From NCBI RefSeq assembly GCF_003254055.1, contig NZ_QKZT01000003.1:62001-126000 (forward strand): a DNA stretch of 64,000 nucleotides, written 5' to 3'. The first letter of the stretch is position 1. Every line of letters begins with the position of its first letter. The notes under the pieces were generated by a model that saw only the letters and a list, made by a program, of their open reading frames with translations, did no database searches and was not told the origin of the DNA. Of this stretch, positions 37,760 through 46,802 are shown one piece after another. The position numbers and the translations under genes are program-made. Origin of the DNA: Algoriphagus chordae. Its GTDB lineage: Bacteria; Bacteroidota; Bacteroidia; Cytophagales; Cyclobacteriaceae.

Positions 37760-39142
37760 TCATTTATTGTCAATTCGAAAATATTCGCCAGACTTTGTTT
37801 GCGTTGTAATTATTTTTGTCACTTGACCTTCCGTATAAATAAATTCAATGTAAGTCTTTATTCTCCTTATATCAGGCAAGATAAACTTTGTGGATGAAAT
37901 GGACTTTAGAACCATTTTATAACCTGTCCCATTCAAGAAGTCAGCATATAAATTTCCATTTTCACTATAGATTTTAATAGTTTCATCGTACTCCTCGTTT
38001 TTATATAAACCCACATAATTTGCTATAGTTGATGAACTAAGCATGAGCTCCTTATCAGACTTAGTGCTGTTATTCTCTAAGATAATATTGCTAATAGTCT
38101 CAAATAAGTTTTGCAAATTATCTCGGTCACTGTTTCCTAATAAAGTAATGAAAATATCTTCCTCAGGATAGTACATTTCAACTGCCCTGAAACCATCAAT
38201 AGCCCCTGGATGACCGAAGGATCTCCTATTGGTTTCATTATCGATAAAAAAACCATAGCCGTAGTTACTAAGTTTACCATCAGGAAATTTATAGGGTGTA
38301 ATAGCGTTTAAGAAAGTTTCTTTCCTTATTAATTTTCCTTCATTCAAAGCTTTATGCCATTTGAATAAATCACTGACATTTGATCGTAAAGCACCGGCAC
38401 TATAAACAAGAGACATACTAATAAAGTCAACATTCCAATACTTCCCATTCGAAAAAGAATAACCATTTGTGCGATTAGGAATTATTTCTATTTGATTTTC
38501 ATAGTAGGTTGAATTAAGTCCTGCAGGGCCAAAAATATTTTCCTCTAAGTATTGCTGATATGATTTTCCGGTAATTTGTTCTATGATATAACCTAATAGG
38601 TAGTAGTTTGAATTGCTATAATTAAATTGAGTATTTGGTTCAAATTCCAAGGAAACTTTGTCAAGACTGTCAATCATAGCTCTTATCGGAAATTCCACTC
38701 GCATGGCATTTGGAATTTTTGAATCAAACTGTTCATAACCTCTTATTCCGGATGTGTGTGTGAGCAAATTTTCGATGGTAATTGTTTTACCCTTGAACTG
38801 GAAGTTCTTGATGAATTTTTGAATACTATCAGTAAGTGCCAGATCTCCTTTCTCAACCAATTGAAGAATTGCTATTGCTGTGAACTGTTTTGTTATAGAA
38901 CCAATTCTAAAAACCATTTCAGGTTTCGTAGCTACACCCAGTTCCAAGTTTGCAGTTCCATAGGCTTTTTCAAGAATAACCTTTCCATCCTTAGCTATTA
39001 GTATAGCACAGCCTGGAGCAACATTTTCAAAACTTTCTAAAATTATTTTGTCAATTTGATCAATTATTCTTTTGTCATTTCTACTCTGCCCGAATGTATA
39101 AGTGGATAGGGAAATAAGAATTATAGTAAGAAAATGTTTCAT
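37760..39142 (-). CDS. Exported serine hydrolase, class C beta-lactamase fold
   Basis: This 460-residue protein has a signal peptide (MKHFLTIILISLSTYTFGQ), the SxxK motif SITK (82-85), the YxN motif YSN (175-177) and HPG (311-313) in place of KTG. These define the beta-lactamase/penicillin-binding-protein-like family that includes esterases and D-amino peptidases, so antibiotic resistance should not be assumed. A C-terminal domain of about 90 residues follows. I chose the ATG at 39142 because the signal peptide begins there. The gene is flanked by direct repeats of the permease 2 end. Confidence 0.9.
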   Translation of the reverse strand: MKHFLTIILISLSTYTFGQSRNDKRIIDQIDKIILESFENVAPGCAILIAKDGKVILEKAYGTANLELGVATKPEMVFRIGSITKQFTAIAILQLVEKGDLALTDSIQKFIKNFQFKGKTITIENLLTHTSGIRGYEQFDSKIPNAMRVEFPIRAMIDSLDKVSLEFEPNTQFNYSNSNYYLLGYIIEQITGKSYQQYLEENIFGPAGLNSTYYENQIEIIPNRTNGYSFSNGKYWNVDFISMSLVYSAGALRSNVSDLFKWHKALNEGKLIRKETFLNAITPYKFPDGKLSNYGYGFFIDNETNRRSFGHPGAIDGFRAVEMYYPEEDIFITLLGNSDRDNLQNLFETISNIILENNSTKSDKELMLSSSTIANYVGLYKNEEYDETIKIYSENGNLYADFLNGTGYKMVLKSISSTKFILPDIRRIKTYIEFIYTEGQVTKIITTQTKSGEYFRIDNK

Positions 39143-39286
39143 AAAAATACTAGGTTTATACAATTGCTGGAAATAGAATTGGCTTTGAAAGGTTTTACTG
39201 AAAATTACAAATTTATCCAATTATAAGATGCCAAATTCTAAATGAATTCCTACTTTAAGCTTTTGCAGTGTATTCATTTGTTTTTA

Positions 39287-39436
39287 TTATTTCTTCATTT
39301 TAGCAACTTCTTCTAGGTAGCTCTTATAATCAGAATAGGGTTCGTCCGATCTGTTATTCGGTTTTAAATAAGGGGCACCATTTTTATTGTCTAGGATTGC
39401 ATTGAAGTGATTGAGCACTTGGTTTCCAAATAAAGT
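39287..39436 (-). pseudogene. C-terminal fragment of an unidentified gene
   Basis: An open minus-strand frame of about 49 codons ends in a stop (TTA on the plus strand at 39287). It reads TLFGNQVLNHFNAIL, then YLKPNNRSDEPYSDYKSYLEEVAKMKK, which looks like a normal protein end. It is cut at its upstream side exactly where the permease copy begins (39437). I do not recognise the family. Confidence 0.6.
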
Positions 39437-39627
39437 AGGTATTCCTTGGCGCAGGTTTCTTCGCTATTCTGATCGCCTTGCTGACAACGAGCTATCAATC
39501 GATAAAAGCAGCTACCTCGAATCCTGTGGATTCTCTGAAGAGCGAGTAGTTTTTAGAGTAGCAAGTAGCAAGAATTAAGACATAAGATTCAAGTCACAAG
39601 AGCCAAGTAAGAAAACTAAAGTCAGCA
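39437..39627 (+). repeat. Direct repeat, right copy of the permease 2 end
   Basis: Nearly identical to 37451-37641, offset by 1986 bp. The similarity stops abruptly at the left end and fades into further repeats on the right. Confidence 0.88.
39439..39549 (+). pseudogene. Permease 2 3' remnant
   Basis: In frame it encodes VFLGAGFFAILIALL...NPVDSLKSE and a TAG stop, the same 36 residues that end permease 2. There is no start or upstream domain, so it is a non-functional copy. Confidence 0.85.
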
Positions 39628-39867
39628 GATTACTAAAGTGTGGTGCCGTCATTGCGAGCGAAGCGTGGCAATCTTTAATGAGCAGCAAGTATCAAGTAGC
39701 ATGACCCCAGAACCAAGTCAGAAAGCTAAAGTAAGAAGTCTGGAAAGTCATTTAACGGTTGAGGTTTTTAAAACTTCGAAGGTTGTTACCCATTACAAAT
39801 GGGTAAGGATACGAGGGGTGGGACGGAAGGGTCTCATCGCAGGTAATTACTATTTACTGGAGCTAGC
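39550..39867. other. Repeat-rich intergenic stretch next to the toxin-like gene
   Basis: No gene is seen. It holds the rest of the right direct repeat, a half CGTCATTGCGAG element (39647-39675) and a second degenerate copy of the permease flank (AAGTCAGAAAGCTAAAGT and following, about 39716-39765). Confidence 0.55.
39647..39675. repeat. Half CGTCATTGCGAG element R4
   Basis: CGTCATTGCGAGCGAAGCG then GGCAATCTTTA; the right arm is missing. It sits within the duplicated permease flank, so it probably inserted or survived there. Confidence 0.65.
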
Positions 39868-42045
39868 CTAGTTGCTGTCATTAAGCGACATTAAGATTTT
39901 TTCCAGGCTGGATAAAAGTGGCCAACAATCAATTGGTTGCTTAATCACTCGACTCACCCATACTGTCCTATCCGAATCCCAGCCATTAGTAGGAACAATA
40001 TGATCATTGGAATCCCGTTTTGAGCCTTCCATTTTCAGAGTTCTGGCGACCCTATCTATTTTTGGAGACAGGCTATAAATGGGAGCTTGCCACCAAGCGG
40101 TTTTTTCGCAATAAAGAGCTACTAGAGTTTCATCATCACATGGGGAAAGATCTAAAAGTCCCTTTGGGTAGTAAGATTTTATCAAAAAGCCTAATTCTTG
40201 GGGATCATATGCTGTTTCTCCTACCTTTTTTGGTATATCATAAATCATCCATGGAAGTTGCGAATTGCCTCCTTTCTCTAAGCTGTTGAAAACTTCTGTA
40301 TGAGTTGCACAAGCAATTGCTCCAGCCTTATAAACCCAAAGATATCGACTGTCCACTCCTATACCTACGAAATTAGCCCATGGTGAGACCATAAACTGAT
40401 TCGTGGGTTGTTGTATATTTCCGTGATCCCATGTTATACCTCTGTAGCCAACACTTATTTCCATATGGTCTCTAGAGTTATAAGTCGGCATCACCATTCC
40501 CATCTTTGCTTTTCCTGCCTGACTTTTATCCGCTAATACCTCACAAGCCCCATATATAACGTGATTAGTATCTATTGAAAGTGTATTTTCTTCATCTTCA
40601 AAAGGCTTAGGTACCACAGCCCGCACCATTCCAACTTTATAACCATCAGGCATAGGAAACTGTCCTCTAAATAGTAGTTTCGTTTCTTCATCCGCTGTGT
40701 GTTCTTTACTTCCTTGTCTCCAAAATGTGATTTGTTTTCCTTCGGCAGTATATAAATCGATCTCACCTATATTGTGACCAGGAATAGCCCATACATCAAA
40801 ATAATCAGGTTTAGAATTTGTATTGAAACGGACTAAAGTGTGTTCTTTTGCACGGCTGCTTAGCGGGGATGTTCCATACCTGGCAGATAGGATACCAGAT
40901 CCAGAAGAGGCATGATCATCTTTTCGGAATGGATGATCTAAAAGAGTCGATTTTTCTCGAACCCAATCTTTATTCGCAGCAAAGGGATAGGTATTATCGA
41001 TTGTGAATAATGCAATAGACTGCTTTTGGTTACCCATCTCAGAGGTTCGCTTTGAAACGGCAAAGCCTAAGGGGGTATTCTTTAGAGTATACTTCTGCCA
41101 TTCTTTCTGATGTGAAACCACTGCATTCCGCTTGAATATTACGGATCCTCTAGGTCCATCATTCTGACTTCTGTTGCGGGCTGCCCAAACTGTGCCTTGA
41201 TTTTGAGCTGCAGGTTTTATCTCTTGGATAAATTCTAATTGCATTTTATTCCGGCCTTTTAACATAGCTGTCAGATAGGTAATGTCTATATCTTTTTCAA
41301 CTATGTTCATTGCCATAGTAAAGGCTTGCATCAACGAAAGATGTGCATAACAATGCCCAGCTAACACCGCATCCCAATGCTCAACATCTTGATTCCTCTT
41401 TATCCATTGACCAGCTTGTGTCATTTTCAGGCCTTTGTTTTCAATATCGAGAGATTTTTGAATTCTGTCGAATGGGAATTTTAATTCGCTTTTAGTATGT
41501 GATATAAATTCATCTATAACAGTGTTGATTTCTATTTGGATCGCTTGAAGTGAATCTTTTAACTCTTTCGCATCATGAGTGTCAATCACACTTTGTAGTT
41601 TTTGTTCGATTGATTTTTCTGGCTTCTGTTCAGAAAACATCTTCAAAATCATAGAAAAAATAGATAGAATTGAGCTTACAATAGCTCCTGGAGGGCCCCC
41701 ACTAGCGCTCACTATCGAGCTAATCATAGTCACCATATTTCCAACAACGTCAGCCACCGCTGCACTACCTGCAATTGGGTTACCTCCTTGAAAGCTTTTT
41801 ACTGCTCCTTGAATGCCAGTGGCAATTACAGGTAGTCCTTTTGCAATGGCACTTACTTGTCGATTATAAGTCTCTTTAGTCGCCTTGCTCGAACTAGCGG
41901 CTGATGCAGCTTTCGCAGCTGTTTTGAATTCTTCTGTACGCTCTTCAACCCAAACCAACATAGCCATCTGTTTATCGGGGTTTTTCTCCAAAGTCGCAAT
42001 TAGAGTTCCAAGATCACTAAATTTATCAATATCGAAATCTGACAT
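39868..42045 (-). CDS. Unclassified 725-residue protein, pore-toxin-like N-terminus
   Basis: I do not recognise a named family. Residues 1-285 are predicted helical, with an Ala-rich stretch (41-53) and a hydrophobic hairpin at about 88-137: GNPIAGSAAVADVVGNMVT, SASGGPPGAIVSS and ILSIFSMILKMF, separated by GGPPG. From about 286 it is Trp- and Tyr-rich and beta-like (PDYFDVWAIPGHNIGEIDLY, GYRGITWDHGN, WAGAGAIAC-like YLWVYKAGAIAC). Helical domain plus beta domain is the layout of delta-endotoxin-like and other alpha-pore-forming toxins. No signal peptide is present and no immunity gene is adjacent. Function is a hypothesis. Confidence 0.6.
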   Translation of the reverse strand: MSDFDIDKFSDLGTLIATLEKNPDKQMAMLVWVEERTEEFKTAAKAASAASSSKATKETYNRQVSAIAKGLPVIATGIQGAVKSFQGGNPIAGSAAVADVVGNMVTMISSIVSASGGPPGAIVSSILSIFSMILKMFSEQKPEKSIEQKLQSVIDTHDAKELKDSLQAIQIEINTVIDEFISHTKSELKFPFDRIQKSLDIENKGLKMTQAGQWIKRNQDVEHWDAVLAGHCYAHLSLMQAFTMAMNIVEKDIDITYLTAMLKGRNKMQLEFIQEIKPAAQNQGTVWAARNRSQNDGPRGSVIFKRNAVVSHQKEWQKYTLKNTPLGFAVSKRTSEMGNQKQSIALFTIDNTYPFAANKDWVREKSTLLDHPFRKDDHASSGSGILSARYGTSPLSSRAKEHTLVRFNTNSKPDYFDVWAIPGHNIGEIDLYTAEGKQITFWRQGSKEHTADEETKLLFRGQFPMPDGYKVGMVRAVVPKPFEDEENTLSIDTNHVIYGACEVLADKSQAGKAKMGMVMPTYNSRDHMEISVGYRGITWDHGNIQQPTNQFMVSPWANFVGIGVDSRYLWVYKAGAIACATHTEVFNSLEKGGNSQLPWMIYDIPKKVGETAYDPQELGFLIKSYYPKGLLDLSPCDDETLVALYCEKTAWWQAPIYSLSPKIDRVARTLKMEGSKRDSNDHIVPTNGWDSDRTVWVSRVIKQPIDCWPLLSSLEKILMSLNDSN

Positions 42046-42341
42046 TTTTGTAACTGATTATTTAAAAATTGTATTTGAAAAAAAATGTTTTATGCCTTAA
42101 ACTTTTTCATTTTCATAAAAGTTTTTCACCCTTTTCTTCAATGAATTACTCTTATGTCCTTGTTATTCTGAAAATAAGATAGTCCTATTTAGGGTATTTC
42201 TAGTTAATCATATGGAGTTTTTATAAAGAACTTAGCTAATCGAAAAGGCCCCTAATCAATTATTTTTTAGGATATGTAACGGATAAAAGCAACTAAACCC
42301 CGCTTTTTGTTATTCTCTTCACCTCGGTCTGTATCTGCTCC

Positions 42342-42364
42342 TCGGTCTGTGTCCCACAGACCGA
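42342..42364. repeat. TCGGTCTGTG hairpin element
   Basis: TCGGTCTGTG-TCC-CACAGACCGA, a perfect 10-bp stem, followed by AACGAC. A partial copy TCGGTCTGTAT lies just upstream at 42324. Confidence 0.75.
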
Positions 42365-42385
42365 AACGACATAAACTGAAAAAAA

Positions 42386-42408
42386 ATGGTCTGTGTCTCG
42401 CAGACCAT
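42386..42408. repeat. ATGGTCTGTG hairpin preceded by an A run
   Basis: ATGGTCTGTG-TCT-CGCAGACCAT has a 10-bp stem with one G-U pair and a run of A on its left. Read on the minus strand it would end in a T run like a terminator, upstream of the minus-strand toxin-like gene. Confidence 0.65.
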
Positions 42409-42489
42409 GGCACGGAAATTACAATGACGGTGTCAGGCTGACACCAACCCCACTACCAATGGCAGATTGATTTGAGGACACCAAAAACT

Positions 42490-42579
42490 GGTCAGTTCGA
42501 GCACCCGAGAGACGGGAGTCTAGAGGTTCGAGAACCTTTCGAATTCGAGACTCTCGTCTCTCAAGTGCTCAAGGTGACC
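42490..42579. repeat. Long imperfect inverted repeat, MITE-like
   Basis: Arms of about 43 bp run from GGTCAGTTCGAGCAC to TCTAGAGGTTCGAG and back to GTGCTCAAGGTGACC, with a 4-base centre. Most positions pair (for example GAGAGACG with CGTCTCTC and GAGTCT with AGACTC). It encodes nothing and would form a stable cruciform or RNA hairpin. Confidence 0.8.
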
Positions 42580-42729
42580 ATGGTTATGGTTTCAAAGCAA
42601 ATTACTGTTATTTCATTTTTGTATGTTCAAAGAATATTTAATACTCAACCTGACAGTTATATAATCTGAATTGCCTACTTCCTCTCAATAACGTATTTTT
42701 AAAAATCCTGAAATAAACTTAACCAACAC

Positions 42730-43944
42730 ATGAAATTCCTTTCATTTTTTGCCTTAAGCTCAGCCCTTTGTTTTTGTACCACAAAGCTTCCTGCCAGTCA
42801 AGGAGAAGAAACTGTCCAAGAAATCAAAACAGGGGCGGAGCAAACGGAGCTGTACCTGCCACTTTTGGAGGGCAAAAGAGTAGCTGTTTTAGCGAATCAG
42901 ACTTCCATCATTGGAGAAACTCATCTGGTGGATAGTTTGCAGAATCTGGGGATTAATATCGTAAAGGTGTTCGGGCCAGAGCATGGTTTTCGTGGAGATG
43001 CCAGTGCTGGGGCTACAGTGGCTGATGCAATAGACAAACAAACAGGCATTCCCATCATATCCTTGTATGGCAGAAAGAATAAGACTAGCAAAGAGGATTT
43101 AGCGGATGTGGATATTCTGATCTATGATTTGCAGGATGTTGGAGTGCGTTTTTACACGAATATCAATGCCCTATCCCGCCTGATGGAAGCTTGTGAAGAG
43201 AATGATAAACCCCTGATAATCCTAGACAGACCAAATCCTAATGGATATCTGATTGATGGACCGGTGCTTGATATGGACTATAAATCAGGAATTGGGATGT
43301 TTCCTATCCCTATGGCTCATGGACTTACGGTAGGTGAGTTTGCTATGATGGCCAATGGTGAAGGCTGGTTGACTAACAAAGTTAAAGCTGATATCAAGGT
43401 GGTTCCTGTTGCCAACTATGCACATGATATGCGGTATGAATTACCCGTTGCTCCCTCGCCAAATCTGAATACCCCGCAGTCGGTGTTGCTATATCCTAGC
43501 CTTTGCATGTTTGAAGGCACTTATATTAATTTGGGTCGTGGCACTTATTTTCCTTTTACTGTATTGGGAAGTCCGGCTTATAAGGGGATTTACGATTTTA
43601 GCTTTACTCCAACGGGTATCAAAGGCATGGCGGAAACTCCGCTTTTTATGGATGAACTTTGCTATGGCATTGATCTTCGGGAATACGATACAGAAAAATT
43701 GAGGGCTAGTGGCCAGATTAATTTTGACTGGATAAGGGAGCTTTACAAAGCCAGTCCAGAAAAGGAAAAGTTTTTTGATTCCAAGTTGAGTAATCAGATG
43801 AATAATATCGAAATCCAGATTGGAAGGGGAGATTTCAGACAGCAGATCATCGATGATGTTCCTATGGAAACGATTAGAGCTGGTTGGGAGCCTGAACTGA
43901 CAGCTTATAAGAAAATGCGGGAGAAGTATTTGCTTTATCCTTGA
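42730..43944 (+). CDS. DUF1343 / NamZ-type exo-muramidase
   Basis: This 404-residue protein has a short hydrophobic signal (MKFLSFFALSSALCFC, possible lipid Cys) and the DUF1343 pattern: VAVLANQTSIIGETHLVDSL, FGPEHGFRG, SLYGRKNKTS and DILIYDLQDVGVRFYT, then the C-terminal half with NLGRGTYFPF. DUF1343 has been characterised as exo-beta-N-acetylmuramidase (NamZ), which removes MurNAc from peptidoglycan fragments. Here it would work in the periplasm or at the surface in cell-wall recycling. Standing alone in an accessory block, it has no recognisable muropeptide partner nearby. Confidence 0.88.
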   Translation: MKFLSFFALSSALCFCTTKLPASQGEETVQEIKTGAEQTELYLPLLEGKRVAVLANQTSIIGETHLVDSLQNLGINIVKVFGPEHGFRGDASAGATVADAIDKQTGIPIISLYGRKNKTSKEDLADVDILIYDLQDVGVRFYTNINALSRLMEACEENDKPLIILDRPNPNGYLIDGPVLDMDYKSGIGMFPIPMAHGLTVGEFAMMANGEGWLTNKVKADIKVVPVANYAHDMRYELPVAPSPNLNTPQSVLLYPSLCMFEGTYINLGRGTYFPFTVLGSPAYKGIYDFSFTPTGIKGMAETPLFMDELCYGIDLREYDTEKLRASGQINFDWIRELYKASPEKEKFFDSKLSNQMNNIEIQIGRGDFRQQIIDDVPMETIRAGWEPELTAYKKMREKYLLYP

Positions 43945-44004
43945 GGGATTCTATTTGAAAAGAAAGTAAAGCCAGTTTTTGTTAGAGATTACAAATCTCA
44001 AGTA

Positions 44005-44103
44005 TCGCTTGAAGCAATCTGTTTTGTGGAATCACTGGTAGATTGCTTCAGGGCAAGATGGTTGATGTAGAGCGTATATTTTGTTTTGCCCTTCGCAAAG
44101 ACG
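44005..44103. repeat. Degenerate CGTCATTGCGAG element R5
   Basis: Inner arms GAAGCAATCT and AGATTGCTTC are intact; the right end reads CCCTTCGCAAAGACG. The left end is diverged. It follows the NamZ gene. Confidence 0.65.
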
Positions 44104-44133
44104 TGTAGGCAAGGGGAATCTTAGTGATCTAGC

Positions 44134-45219
44134 TTAATTTCTGAATTCCTTTTTCTTAACTCCAAAGCGGTACTGCAAACCAGTCATAAGGAATCGTTGT
44201 GAGTCTGAAACACCATACTCTCCTCGAAGCATCCACGATTTATTTAGTTGTAAATTAAATCCGAACTGAAAAGTAACGGTCTGGATAAGGTCCTTTTTAA
44301 TGTAATAATTAATGTTTGTAGTGAAAATCCCAGATTCATTTACTCCGTCTTCGATTGTTTGTAACGCTTGATTCTGAGCTTGAAGCTTGATCTTCTCAGC
44401 GGCTGAAGTAGAAGGGTCATTAATTATAGCATCATTACTAGCGATTTTTTCGTCCACCTTAGTATTAAATGCATCATCTAGTCCAGGAAAAACTTCATCC
44501 ATGGATATATTCCCATTGCTTCCTCTATCGCCTACAAAGTTTCTGTACATTATTCCCATATAGGGTGCTAAAAAGAGGTCTTTATTATTTTTATTCAAGA
44601 AAAAACGATAGCCCATACGAGCAGACAAGGTCAGGTAACCTACTTGTTTTTCTAATAGCTCCGTATCAGTACGGGAATAGTTCATGTCAATGCTGGAAAA
44701 ATATCCATTCCAACCATATACGATGGTAGTACCTGCCCCATAAGCTAAAGCATCGAATTGCACATTGGATGAAAACTCTGGTAACTGCAGAATTATTTCT
44801 CCTGTGGCATCTCTCCAAGTTGGTTGAAGCGTGACATCCGTGCCACCTGTGACTGTGGAGAACAACCCGTAAACATTCATAAATGGAAGAACCCAGGCAT
44901 CAGCACGAAAGTTTGCGCCGTTGGTAGTCGCATTTACATTCGTGAAATTTAGGGTTTCGGTATTCAGAATTCCCGAGAAGTCTTTGTCCCCGATCATTAG
45001 CTCAAATTCTGTGATATTCAATTCCATATAGGCGTTGACATAATTCACATTAAAACCAAAAGGAAGCTGAAGTTGATCGGCCATGCCGCGCTCTTGAACT
45101 TTATCACCCCAAATAGGCAGTACATATGGAAAAGCTGTGCTGTCTTGTGATTGAGCGAAAAGGAATGTGCTAGAGCTAAAAAAGCAAAGTACTAGTATCA
45201 GAGTAGTTTTCAAGGTCAT
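44134..45219 (-). CDS. Outer membrane beta-barrel protein, unknown function
   Basis: This protein of 361 residues starts at the ATG at 45219, where a signal peptide begins (MTLKTTLILVLCFFSSSTFLFAQ). The mature part has alternating strands and aromatic girdles (YLTLSARMGYRFFLNKNNKDLFLAPYMG and VTFQFGFNLQLNKSWMLRGEYG) typical of a small barrel, interrupted by a helical insert (about 270-300: INDPSTSAAEKIKLQAQNQAL). It ends in a strand, QYRFGVKKKEFRN. Substrate or role cannot be inferred. Confidence 0.75.
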   Translation of the reverse strand: MTLKTTLILVLCFFSSSTFLFAQSQDSTAFPYVLPIWGDKVQERGMADQLQLPFGFNVNYVNAYMELNITEFELMIGDKDFSGILNTETLNFTNVNATTNGANFRADAWVLPFMNVYGLFSTVTGGTDVTLQPTWRDATGEIILQLPEFSSNVQFDALAYGAGTTIVYGWNGYFSSIDMNYSRTDTELLEKQVGYLTLSARMGYRFFLNKNNKDLFLAPYMGIMYRNFVGDRGSNGNISMDEVFPGLDDAFNTKVDEKIASNDAIINDPSTSAAEKIKLQAQNQALQTIEDGVNESGIFTTNINYYIKKDLIQTVTFQFGFNLQLNKSWMLRGEYGVSDSQRFLMTGLQYRFGVKKKEFRN

Positions 45220-45407
45220 GATTTTGTTGGCTATCAAGGCGCAATATAGGATTTGTCCTCGATTTAAGTTCATTCTTTTATATAGGAACCATGTATAGAA
45301 CAAGCTTTTTCCTTTGTTATTAAACAGTTTGTTTATTGGGAAAGTAGGGTTAAAATCAGGCCTATGACTATATAGTTGGAAAGAATGCAAGATTGTCGTC
45401 AGTCGTA

Positions 45408-46802
45408 CTACCTTACTCTTTTTGGTCTTTTTTCATCCTTATTCATGTCATATGGAAGCTTCCAAACTTTCCCTTTACTATTACCAAAATAAAGCTGGGA
45501 TTGACTTATCTCATCCGGGTTTCCATCTGCCCAAAAGTATAAGAAAGGATCTTTTCCGTTAACTACTTTTCGTACATAGTTATGGTTTAGCTCAGATTTC
45601 TTAGTCAATTGCTTAGCGTTTTCCCAAGTTATACCAGCATCGCTACTTTTCCACATCATCACTTCTCCACCTGCTCCCCATTGTTGAGGGCTATCCTCCG
45701 AAGGTCCTATCACCATCCATTCGTCTCCATCAATAAATATGCTTCCAGTATCATAGTTTTGGTCAGATTCGGTGATCTTATGATGCTCCCATTCAGAACC
45801 TTTATAATGGGCTATAAACCATTCTCTAGCGCCGTTATCTGGTCCCGGCTGATGGCCAGATCCTGCCAGATAAAGTGCTATGGGATTCCCTTGCTCATCA
45901 AAGTTTACATCCTTTATGTACACATTCTTTCCTTCGCTGTAAAATTCTTTCACCAATGAATGAGAATTGACATCGCTTAGCGGAATGTCAAGTTCTTCAC
46001 CAGCTACAGTTGTCCATGTTTCACCAAAATCTGTGGTTTGGAGGTAGTAGATATTAGTTCTCAGATCTACATTTCCATCAGGATGCCAATTGAAGAAAAA
46101 CACCACTTTTTCACCCAGTTGACCAGAGATCTGATAGTGTCCACCATTCTTATCTTCTGGTCTTTTCATGCCTACCAACTTTTGGTCTTCTGTCCAGGTC
46201 AGGCCATCTGGGCTGGTCTCGAAATATAATTCACGAATACCCGTGTACTTAGTGAACAAATGGAGAAAGCCTTTTCCAGGGATATATTTTGGCTGGGGAT
46301 AGGTCATCTCTTCCTCTGTGATTTGCTCAAATGATGCAGTGCTGTATGGCTCGCTAGATCTGTATTTAAACCCTGGACGGCTCTTTCCTCTCCCGCTTAC
46401 AAAAACCCAGAGGTATCCTTCTGCATCTATCGCCAAGCTAGGATTGTCGTGTGGATCGTCAACTCCCTGCTTATCATAGACGACGGTAGGTTTGGTGACC
46501 TTTCTATTGGAATGGTCATAGCTGCCTATCATACAGAGCAGGTAGCGATCTTCTGGGCCTGTAGTCCCTCCATAGACAAAGAAAGTCTTATTCACTTCTG
46601 GCGAATAGATGGACAGCGGAATATGCTTGGCAGTGTAAGTTCCCAATCCTCCCGAGTACTTATCTCCATACTCAGAAAACTGCCCGAGAGTAAACCAGAT
46701 GCCTTTATACCCATCCACCGTTTGGTTATTTAGTAGGGTTGTATCCTGAGCTATGGAAAAATTAGCAAACAATAGCATTAAGAGGATTAAACAATTTTTC
46801 AT
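45408..46802 (-). CDS. Exported BNR-repeat (BNR_4-type) protein
   Basis: This 464-residue protein has a signal peptide (MKNCLILLMLLFANFSIAQ) and a beta-propeller of the BNR_4 type: VFYGGTTG-like FVYGGTTGPEDRYLL, DDPHDNPSLAIDAEGYLWVF, then Asp-box-like SPDGLTWTE, TDFGETWTT and SSDAGITWEN. Related proteins include polysaccharide lyases and glycosidases acting on surface or algal glycans, but the active site is not assignable here. No SusCD pair is near, so it is not part of a typical utilisation locus. Confidence 0.8.
   Translation of the reverse strand: MKNCLILLMLLFANFSIAQDTTLLNNQTVDGYKGIWFTLGQFSEYGDKYSGGLGTYTAKHIPLSIYSPEVNKTFFVYGGTTGPEDRYLLCMIGSYDHSNRKVTKPTVVYDKQGVDDPHDNPSLAIDAEGYLWVFVSGRGKSRPGFKYRSSEPYSTASFEQITEEEMTYPQPKYIPGKGFLHLFTKYTGIRELYFETSPDGLTWTEDQKLVGMKRPEDKNGGHYQISGQLGEKVVFFFNWHPDGNVDLRTNIYYLQTTDFGETWTTVAGEELDIPLSDVNSHSLVKEFYSEGKNVYIKDVNFDEQGNPIALYLAGSGHQPGPDNGAREWFIAHYKGSEWEHHKITESDQNYDTGSIFIDGDEWMVIGPSEDSPQQWGAGGEVMMWKSSDAGITWENAKQLTKKSELNHNYVRKVVNGKDPFLYFWADGNPDEISQSQLYFGNSKGKVWKLPYDMNKDEKRPKRVR

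Larger units (their letters stand above)
42046..42729. other. Intergenic region with three hairpin elements
   Basis: The 684 bp between divergent genes hold no convincing gene. They contain two GGTCTGTG hairpins (42342-42364 and 42386-42408) and a long inverted repeat (42490-42579), described separately. Confidence 0.6.

Noticed and set aside
37760-39142. Calling the serine hydrolase an antibiotic-resistance beta-lactamase
   Set aside because: The third motif is HPG rather than KTG and the C-terminal domain is typical of general serine hydrolases.
39638-39871. Plus-strand 77-codon frame beside the toxin-like gene, as an immunity gene
   Set aside because: Its sequence is made of intergenic repeats (half element R4 and the permease flank), without protein-like composition.
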